Shown here piece by piece: positions 6,634 to 12,197 of a DNA stretch of 12,197 nucleotides (its first letter is position 1; each line of letters begins with the position of its first letter). A program made the position numbers and the translations under genes. The DNA lies in NCBI GenBank assembly GCA_050248375.1, contig JBFWSL010000085.1, positions 1 through 12,197 on the forward strand. Direction: 5' to 3'. Origin of the DNA: JAYZVT01 sp050248375. GTDB taxonomy: Bacteria; Pseudomonadota; Alphaproteobacteria; Rhizobiales; Methyloligellaceae. The notes beneath the pieces are model-generated. The model was not told where the DNA came from. It was given only the letters and a program-made list of their open reading frames with translations, and searched no databases.

Positions 6634-7488
6634 TCAGTCGGTAACTACTGGAAGCTTGTCGTCGGCACCCCACTCCGACCAGGACCCGTCATAGACCGCG
6701 GCGTTGCGGTTTCCGATCATGGCCAGTGCAAGGCTGAGGATGCTGGCCGTCACGCCGGAGCCGCAAGTGTTCACGACCGGCTTGCTCACATCCACACCGG
6801 CCTGCTCGAACACCTTCTGCAGCTCCCGGGCCGGCTTGAAGCCGCCGTCGGGTTGCAGCAGCAGGTCATAGGGTACGTTGAACGAGCCGGGTATGTGGCC
6901 CGACCTGAGACCCGGGCGGGGTTCCGGCGCCTTGCCCGCGAATCTCGCCGCAGAACGGGCATCCACGATCTGGGCCCCACCGCCATTGCTGTAGGCGAGA
7001 ACCTCATCGCGGTCCCGGACCAGCTCCGCGTTGCGGCGCGCGGTGAAATGCCGCGCGGTGCGCTTTGGCGAAGGTCCGTCTTCCAGCGGGCGTCCCTCGG
7101 CCTTCCATTTCCTCAGCCCGCCATTCAGCACGCGCACCGTTTCCACGCCCATGACACGGAAGGTCCACCACACCCGCGCGGCGGAGAACATTCCATAGCT
7201 GTCGTAGACGACGATATCCATGCCGTCCCCGATTCCCATGTCACGCATGCGCGAGGCGAATTTCTCCGCGCTCGGCAGCATGTGAGGAAGGGGATTGGAC
7301 GTGTCGCTGATCTCGTCGATATCGAAGAAGAGCGCTCCGGGAATATGCTCCTGGAGATACTCCTCATGGGCATCCCGTTTCACCGTCGGCAGGTGCCACG
7401 ACCCGTCGAGGATAACGAGGCCGGGCGCATTCATGTGATCCGCCAGCCATGCCGTCTCCACCAGCCACTTGTCCGCCATATCAGCCAT
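6634..7488 (-). CDS. sseA: 3-mercaptopyruvate sulfurtransferase (two rhodanese domains)
   Basis: This enzyme moves sulfur from 3-mercaptopyruvate, a cysteine transamination product, to acceptors such as thiols or cyanide. The 284-residue length matches E. coli SseA (281). The N-terminal inactive rhodanese domain (about 7-136) shows VILDGSWHLP and IPGALFFDID; the C-terminal domain (about 160-280) shows IVDARSAARF, SGHIPGSFNVPY and the active loop CGSGVT with C242. CG(S/T)GVT marks mercaptopyruvate sulfurtransferase, whereas thiosulfate rhodaneses carry CRKGVT. The ATG at 7488 has a strong GGGAGG on the minus strand ten bases upstream; the frame is open to 7527, but that extension would overlap the gene before it. 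It lies 25 bp after alaX, probably as the last gene of cysK-alaX-sseA. Confidence 0.93.
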   Translation of the reverse strand: MADMADKWLVETAWLADHMNAPGLVILDGSWHLPTVKRDAHEEYLQEHIPGALFFDIDEISDTSNPLPHMLPSAEKFASRMRDMGIGDGMDIVVYDSYGMFSAARVWWTFRVMGVETVRVLNGGLRKWKAEGRPLEDGPSPKRTARHFTARRNAELVRDRDEVLAYSNGGGAQIVDARSAARFAGKAPEPRPGLRSGHIPGSFNVPYDLLLQPDGGFKPARELQKVFEQAGVDVSKPVVNTCGSGVTASILSLALAMIGNRNAAVYDGSWSEWGADDKLPVVTD

Positions 7489-7513
7489 CTGGCCCGTTCC
7501 TCCCGGTTCACCC

Positions 7514-8221
7514 TCACGCAAGGGCAATTCGGACGCGTCTGTTCTGAGCGCCCTTTTTTTCGATTTTTGTAACCTGCAGCCTTCCTATCTCGCCTGTTCG
7601 CGCCACATGTGTGCCGCCACAGGGCTGCAGATCGATCCCTTCAATCTCGATCAGCCGTATCCGGCCCGATCCCCGCGGCGGCTTGACGGCCATGGTCCGC
7701 ACCAGTTCAGGCCTGGCGTCGAGTTCCGCGTCGGTGATCCACCTGACGAACACCGGTGCGTCCCGCTCAACCAGCTTGTTGAGCTGTTCCGTCAGGGCAT
7801 CCTTGTCCATGCCGGCTTCGGGGATATCGAAATCGAGCCGGCCCTCGCCATCGCCGATCTGTCCGCCGGTGACCGGGTAGGGCAGGACGGAGCAAAGCAG
7901 GTGCAGCGCTGAATGGACGCGCATCCTGAGATGGCGGGATGTCCAGTCAACCGCCGCGGACACCTCTTGGCCGGCGGGGGGAGGCGCGCTGCCTCCGGCC
8001 GGAACATGGACGATCTCGCCGCCATCCCCATAGACCGTGGTGGCGATCGTGACCGCGGTTCCGTCCGGCAGGGAGATCGTCCCCTTGTCGCCGGGTTGCC
8101 CGCCGCCAGCAGGGTAGAACACTGTCCGGTCCAGCACGATGCCGCCCCGGTCGTTGACCGCGATCACGCGCGCGTCGCACGTCTTCAGGTGGGAATCTTC
8201 CCGGAACAATTCGGCTGTCAT
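7514..8221 (-). CDS. alaX: Alanyl-tRNA editing protein AlaX (trans-editing deacylase)
   Basis: AlaX is a free-standing relative of the AlaRS editing domain that hydrolyses Ser-tRNA(Ala) or Gly-tRNA(Ala). The 235-residue product has the Gly-rich motif FYPAGGGQPGDKG (35-47) and all four zinc ligands: H103 and H107 in HSALH, then C201 and H205 in CGGTH. Presence of the Gly-rich motif and the length put it in the medium AlaX type, usually specific for Ser-tRNA(Ala), although substrate choice is inferred. There is no aminoacylation domain. The ATG at 8221 is four bases after the cysK stop, so translation is probably coupled; I see no good separate Shine-Dalgarno. sseA follows after 25 bp. Confidence 0.93.
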   Translation of the reverse strand: MTAELFREDSHLKTCDARVIAVNDRGGIVLDRTVFYPAGGGQPGDKGTISLPDGTAVTIATTVYGDGGEIVHVPAGGSAPPPAGQEVSAAVDWTSRHLRMRVHSALHLLCSVLPYPVTGGQIGDGEGRLDFDIPEAGMDKDALTEQLNKLVERDAPVFVRWITDAELDARPELVRTMAVKPPRGSGRIRLIEIEGIDLQPCGGTHVARTGEIGRLQVTKIEKKGAQNRRVRIALA

Positions 8222-8225
8222 TGCG

Positions 8226-9230
8226 TCAGCGGAGCCAGTCGGGCGCGGGCAGCCCCTTGGACTTCAGGAACTCCGGATTGAACAGCTTGCTCTGGTAGCG
8301 GGTGCCGAAGTCGCAGAGTACGGTGACGATGGTATGGCCTGGACCAAGCTCCTTCGCCAGCCTGATGGCGCCCGCGACGTTGATTCCGCTGGAGCCCCCG
8401 AGCACGAGGCCCTCCGACCTGATCAGGTCGAAAATGAGCGGGATCGCTTCCTCATCGGGAATAAGCCAGGCCTTGTCGACCTCGATGCCGTCGATAACCG
8501 GGGTCACACGGCCGAGGCCGATGCCTTCGGTGATGGAACCGCCTTCGGTGGATTTCGCCTCGCCCCTGGTGAAGAGGTTGTACATCGCCGCTCCACGCGG
8601 ATCCGCGCAGCCGATGACGATGTCTTTCCTTTTCTCCTTCAGGAAGGTCGACACGCCCGCGAGCGTGCCACCCGTGCCCACCGCGCAAATGAAACCGTCC
8701 ACCTTGCCGTCCGTCTGCTCCCATATCTCCGGGCCGGTCGAGACATAGTGCGCCTTGCGGTTGTCCAGGTTGTTCCACTGGTCGGCGAACAGGACGCCAT
8801 TCGGCTCCGTCTTCTTGAGGTCCTCGGCAAGACGCCGGGCGATATGCTGGTAGTTGTCGGGGTCGCTGTACGGCTTGGCCGGAACCTGGATCAGTTCCGC
8901 CCCGCACAGCATCAGCATGTCTTTCTTTTCCTGGCTCTGCGTCTCGGGGATCACGATGGTCGTGCGGTAGCCGCGTGCGTTGGCCACCAGCGCCAGGCCG
9001 ATGCCGGTATTTCCCGCGGTGCCCTCCACGATATGCCCGCCTGGCTTCAGGTCGCCACGCTTTTCGGCTTCCAGGATGATCTGGCGGGCAGGGCGGTCCT
9101 TGACCGACTGGCCGGGATTCAGGAACTCGGCCTTGCCCAGGATGGTGCATCCGGTTTCCTCCGAGGCCTTCCGGAGCTTGATGAGAGGCGTGTTGCCGAT
9201 CGCCTCGATGATGCCGTCGCGAATGTTCAA
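8226..9230 (-). CDS. cysK: Cysteine synthase A (O-acetylserine sulfhydrylase), TTG start
   Basis: This PLP enzyme makes cysteine from O-acetyl-L-serine and sulfide in the cytoplasm. The 334-residue protein has the PLP lysine K44 in PGQSVKDRPA, the substrate loop EGTAGNTGIGLA (69-80), the phosphate-binding GTGGT (185-189) and GGSSGIN (278-284). The CDFGTRYQSKLF tail (306-317) is one I associate with the alphaproteobacterial CysK branch. The start is TTG at 9230: the same frame meets a TAA 18 bases upstream with no ATG or GTG between, and AGGA lies about six bases before the TTG. Cystathionine beta-synthase is a possible relative, but there are no CBS domains and the context is sulfur assimilation. 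It heads a tight set with alaX and sseA. Confidence 0.9.
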   Translation of the reverse strand: MNIRDGIIEAIGNTPLIKLRKASEETGCTILGKAEFLNPGQSVKDRPARQIILEAEKRGDLKPGGHIVEGTAGNTGIGLALVANARGYRTTIVIPETQSQEKKDMLMLCGAELIQVPAKPYSDPDNYQHIARRLAEDLKKTEPNGVLFADQWNNLDNRKAHYVSTGPEIWEQTDGKVDGFICAVGTGGTLAGVSTFLKEKRKDIVIGCADPRGAAMYNLFTRGEAKSTEGGSITEGIGLGRVTPVIDGIEVDKAWLIPDEEAIPLIFDLIRSEGLVLGGSSGINVAGAIRLAKELGPGHTIVTVLCDFGTRYQSKLFNPEFLKSKGLPAPDWLR

Positions 9231-9316
9231 GGAGATTCCTGTTCGTTTATGAAGCAGGTGGAAAATGCGGACGACAGGTTACAAACGCACGCACGGCACG
9301 GCAACACCCCTTGGAA

Positions 9317-10747
9317 TCAAGCCAAAACTTCGAACCAGGTGTCCATGCCGCCTGCCTGATGCTCCAGCATGTGGCAATGGATCATCCACTTGCCCGGATT
9401 GTCGGCGACAAAGGCGATTTCCTTGGTTTCCGTTCGCTCCAGAAGGATTGTGTCGTGCCACGGACCCGGCGGGTTTTCCGTCTGGCGGAAGTGATGGCCG
9501 TGGAAATGCATCGCGTGAGGCCAGAGGCTCTCGTTCACCATCCTGACCACGACGGTTTGTCCACGCCTGGCCGTGAACAGCGGCTTTTCGCTCATGCCCG
9601 CCTGGCCGTTCAGGGCCCATATCATGCCATGTTGCTGAGCGAGATCGCGCATGGCGTACTGTTTGCCGTCATAGCTCGCTTGCGTGAGCTGCCCCATGGC
9701 GCCGCCGGCCATGACCAGGTCCACATGCATCGCCTGAACGAGGTCCGGCACGGAGATGCCGTTGTCCGGCAGGACGAGAGCGGACCGTCCTTTCGAGTCC
9801 ACCCTTCCGTCGGTCTGATAGACGAATTCCGCGGCGACGAGACGCTCCCGGGAAATCTCGGAAATCGCTGATGTCGACCCGGGCTCGCCGGTCATCTCGA
9901 TCAGCAGATCGGCTCTCTGGGCGGGTGCGATGCGCAATTTACCGTCGGCGAGGGGAATGTGCGTGCAGGGCTGTCCGTCCAGGGCGATGATCGTCGGCTT
10001 CAGCCCCTCGAACTCCAGTGACAATATGCGGGAGTTGCAGGTGTTCAGCAGCCTCAGACGGACAAGCTCGCCTGACTTCACCTCGAACCGTCCCAGGGGC
10101 TTGCCATTGACCGTCAGGACATTGCCAAGCCTGCCGGCATGCGCGCGGTCGTGCAGGGAGTTGAAACTCTTCTCGTCAATTTCAGAAGCATCGTCGAGCC
10201 GCCAGTCGTCGCCAATGAGGACGATATCACGGTCTACCGATGGAGCCTCGTCTTCCTCGACGATCAGCGCGCCGTAAAGCCCGCGCGCCACCTGTTCCCA
10301 GGAGACATGGTGCGGGTGGTACCAGAATGTTCCCGCGTCCGGGACTGTGAAGCGGTAGTCGAAGGTGCCCCCGGGCTCCACCGCGTGCTGTGTGAGATGG
10401 GCCACGCCATCCATGGCGTTGTCGATACGGATGCCGTGCCAGTGAATGGTGGTCGGGTCCGGGAGGCTGTTCTTCAACTGGAACCAGACCTGCTCGCCTC
10501 GTTTGACCCGGAGAAGCGGACCGGGAACCTGCCCGCCATAGCCCCAGATCGAGGTTTCCTTGCCCCCGTCCAGCAGAAGCGCCTTGCCAGGCCTTGCCTC
10601 GATGATCACAGGAGTGTCGGGCGATGCTGCAAGAAGCTTGCGGGCGGGAAGCGTGGCGGCCGTGAAGGCGAGAGCAGCTCCGCCAAGCAGCATTTCGCGC
10701 CTGCTGGGCATCGCTGTGGGCTTTTGAAAAGTGGTGTCGGTCGACAT
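9317..10747 (-). CDS. Tat-exported multicopper oxidase
   Basis: Multicopper oxidases couple one-electron oxidation of a substrate to reduction of oxygen to water; in the periplasm they often oxidise Cu(I) or other metals. The 476-residue protein begins with a Tat signal: SRREML (15-20), hydrophobic stretch 21-32, likely cleavage near 41. Copper motifs are in the usual order: HWHG (102-105), WYHPHH (142-147), HAMHFHGHHF (411-420) and HCHMLEHQAGGM (457-468), the last supplying C458, H463 and the axial M468 of the type-1 site, so all copper sites look intact. The ATG at 10747 is nine bases after the stop of the cupredoxin gene. It differs from the multicopper oxidase at the right edge, with a shorter C-terminus and no Met-rich tail. 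Substrate unknown; copper tolerance is the contextual inference. Confidence 0.92.
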   Translation of the reverse strand: MSTDTTFQKPTAMPSRREMLLGGAALAFTAATLPARKLLAASPDTPVIIEARPGKALLLDGGKETSIWGYGGQVPGPLLRVKRGEQVWFQLKNSLPDPTTIHWHGIRIDNAMDGVAHLTQHAVEPGGTFDYRFTVPDAGTFWYHPHHVSWEQVARGLYGALIVEEDEAPSVDRDIVLIGDDWRLDDASEIDEKSFNSLHDRAHAGRLGNVLTVNGKPLGRFEVKSGELVRLRLLNTCNSRILSLEFEGLKPTIIALDGQPCTHIPLADGKLRIAPAQRADLLIEMTGEPGSTSAISEISRERLVAAEFVYQTDGRVDSKGRSALVLPDNGISVPDLVQAMHVDLVMAGGAMGQLTQASYDGKQYAMRDLAQQHGMIWALNGQAGMSEKPLFTARRGQTVVVRMVNESLWPHAMHFHGHHFRQTENPPGPWHDTILLERTETKEIAFVADNPGKWMIHCHMLEHQAGGMDTWFEVLA

Positions 10748-10756
10748 GTGACGCCG

Positions 10757-11320
10757 TCAGTTGATGAACTGAACCTTGCCCTTCATCCCGGCCTCGGCGT
10801 GGCCCGGAATATTGCATCCAAATTCCAGTGTCTCGTCCTTTGCGAACTCCCAGATGACTTCCTTCTCCTGCCCCGGCTCGACAAGCGCGGTATTGGGATG
10901 CGCGTGCTCCACGCCAGCCGCCACCTTGTCGGCCATCAGCTTGCCTTCATCCATCATCTTCTGCATTTCCTCCTGATGCATCTTCTGCATGGCCGGATCG
11001 CCGATGGTGAATTCGTGAACGAGCTGCCCCTTGTTCCGGATGATGAACTTTACCGTCTCGCCGGCCTTCACCTGAATTGATTTCAGGTTGAACTCCGTAT
11101 CCTTGGCCAAAATCAGGATCGTGCGGGTGGCTTTCCTGGCATCGCCCGGTTTCCCGCCCGGCATGTTGTCATGATCCATGTGGCCACCACCATGATGCTG
11201 ATGGCCCTTGTCATCATGCTTATGTCCGGCGGCGCCGGGTGAGGCGCAGGCAATTGCAGCAGTCAAGATGCTGGCGCCTGCGAAGGTCGCCAGCCGAACG
11301 ATGGAACGGTTCAAAGTCAT
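10757..11320 (-). CDS. Periplasmic cupredoxin with His-rich N-terminus and Met-rich insertion
   Basis: A 187-residue exported protein with a single plastocyanin/azurin-like type-1 copper domain. It has a signal sequence (hydrophobic core about 8-24); C25 could be a weak lipobox cysteine, but ordinary cleavage near ASPGA is as likely. Residues 33-50 carry seven histidines. The cupredoxin domain starts near 65; ligands are H102 (LVHEF), C169 (EFGCNIPGH), H174 and M179 (AEAGMKG). Between the first ligand and the rest lies an insertion (111-129) with six methionines and one histidine, an extra copper-binding candidate. AGGAG is six bases before the ATG at 11320. The gene lies between two multicopper oxidase genes (27 and 9 bp gaps), so it probably passes copper or electrons to them. 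Confidence 0.9.
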   Translation of the reverse strand: MTLNRSIVRLATFAGASILTAAIACASPGAAGHKHDDKGHQHHGGGHMDHDNMPGGKPGDARKATRTILILAKDTEFNLKSIQVKAGETVKFIIRNKGQLVHEFTIGDPAMQKMHQEEMQKMMDEGKLMADKVAAGVEHAHPNTALVEPGQEKEVIWEFAKDETLEFGCNIPGHAEAGMKGKVQFIN

Positions 11321-11347
11321 CTCTTTCTCCTGTGTTTCCGCAGACCG

Positions 11348-12197
11348 TCAGGCGACGATCCCGTCGTTTTCCATTTCCTCGGTGGTCGCCTTTCGGGCCA
11401 GCGTGCCCTCTGGCGGGTTGTACCAGCCCGGATCCTCATAGCTGGCGATCCCCTCGCGCACCTTGAGGATGGTGAACATGCCGCCCATGGTGATGTAGTC
11501 ATACGGCCCGTTGGCCCCGACCATGGGAATGCTGTTCTCCGGCATGGCCATGTGAGCGGCATGTTTGCCCATGTCGCCCATGCCCTTCTCCCCCATGGTC
11601 ATGTATGCGGGCAGCAGGGATGACATTTGCTGGTTCAGCCGACGCGGATCGACGCCAACCATGTTGGGAATCTCGTGGCCCATCTGGTTCATGACATGAT
11701 GCGTCATGTGACAATGCATGGCCCAGTCGCCCGGATTGTCCGCGATGAATTCGATGTTCCGCGTGTTGCCGACGGAAACCAGCACCGTCGTCTCCGGCCA
11801 GATGCCCGCCTCGGGAATTTCACCGCCGTCCGTTTCCGTGATCTGGAATGCGTAGCCGTGCAGGTGGATCGGGTGGTGGTCCATCGCCGACAGGTTTCCA
11901 ATCCGGATGCGGATACGGTCCCCGAGCTTCGCCACCAACGGCTCGGTCCCCGGATAGGCTTTCGCGTTCATCGTGAGGGTGTTGAAGCCGGAGAAGGCAT
12001 TGGTGTCCGGCCGCCATGTGCCCGGCTTGATTTCCCACTCGCTGAGCATGATGGCGAAATCCCGGTCCGGGCGAGGGCGCTTCGGTTTCCGCGGATGCAC
12101 CACGATCATGCCCATGAGCCCCATGCCCATCTGGGTCATCTCGTCATGATGCGAGTGATACATGAAGGTGCCGTGCTGGACCCATGTCCACTCGTAG
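11348..12197 (-). CDS. Multicopper oxidase with Met-rich C-terminus, 5' end outside window
   Basis: The minus-strand frame is open to the edge, and residues before the ATG at 12163 (YEWTWVQHGTF) read as normal multicopper oxidase sequence, so that ATG is not the start. The 282 visible residues contain HSHH (14-17), the HPIHLHG motif (108-114), and HCHMTHHVMNQM (161-172) with C162, H167 and axial M172, so the type-1 site and the visible parts of the trinuclear site are intact. Past it is a tail of about 110 residues with roughly a dozen methionines up to residue 240, ending in a conserved-looking ITMGGMFTILKV segment. It is the first gene seen of a putative operon with the cupredoxin (27-bp gap) and the second oxidase. 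Copper oxidation or resistance is the likely role; the real substrate is not visible. Confidence 0.9.
   Translation of the reverse strand, partial: YEWTWVQHGTFMYHSHHDEMTQMGMGLMGMIVVHPRKPKRPRPDRDFAIMLSEWEIKPGTWRPDTNAFSGFNTLTMNAKAYPGTEPLVAKLGDRIRIRIGNLSAMDHHPIHLHGYAFQITETDGGEIPEAGIWPETTVLVSVGNTRNIEFIADNPGDWAMHCHMTHHVMNQMGHEIPNMVGVDPRRLNQQMSSLLPAYMTMGEKGMGDMGKHAAHMAMPENSIPMVGANGPYDYITMGGMFTILKVREGIASYEDPGWYNPPEGTLARKATTEEMENDGIVA

Noticed and set aside
9278..9304. Possible minus-strand promoter before cysK (TTGCCG and TGTAAC)
   Set aside because: The spacing is only 15 bp and the match is weak; readthrough from the copper genes cannot be excluded, so I did not list it as a feature.
8139..9359. 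Long plus-strand open frame (406 codons) opposite cysK
   Set aside because: It is the antisense shadow of a clearly recognised cysK; GC-rich DNA keeps such frames open.
10139..11080. Plus-strand open frame of 313 codons across the multicopper oxidase and cupredoxin genes
   Set aside because: It is a shadow of two recognised copper-protein genes with intact ligand motifs.

Overview
The window is GC-rich bacterial DNA, most likely from an alphaproteobacterium. The pointers are AapJ/AapP-type general L-amino-acid transport proteins beside a divergent cystathionine beta-lyase gene, a bacterial homologue of the mitochondrial complex I subunit NDUFS4, a two-domain cold-shock protein, and a palindrome of a kind I associate with Rhizobiales genomes. 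Genus and species cannot be read from it.

Layout. Positions 1-759 hold the 3' end of recJ, followed by tRNA-Glu(UUC). On the minus strand at 963-1382 is a glyoxalase I gene (gloA). A 447-bp stretch with no convincing gene separates it from a double cold-shock-domain protein (1830-2429). Next come tRNA-Pro(UGG), the small NDUFS4-like protein (about 2721-3026) and tRNA-Arg(UCU). From 3180 the content is amino-acid and sulfur metabolism: metC (minus) diverges from aapJ (plus), and aapJ is followed by aapP. The permease genes aapQ and aapM, expected between aapJ and aapP, are absent; the 226-bp gap instead holds two strong inverted repeats. Converging on aapP is a tight minus-strand set, cysK-alaX-sseA. 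From 9317 to the right edge, also on the minus strand, is a copper-protein set: a multicopper oxidase (5' end outside the window), a His/Met-rich periplasmic cupredoxin, and a second, Tat-exported multicopper oxidase.

How they fit together. CysK makes cysteine from O-acetylserine and sulfide, SseA moves sulfur from mercaptopyruvate (a cysteine catabolite), MetC breaks cystathionine to homocysteine, and AlaX removes wrongly charged alanyl-tRNA. AapJ and AapP would bind amino acids and power their import but need membrane subunits not encoded here. The copper set looks like periplasmic copper handling or detoxification. I see no wholly new system. The most informative anomalies are the missing aapQM with its paired palindromes, and the compact two-oxidase plus cupredoxin operon.
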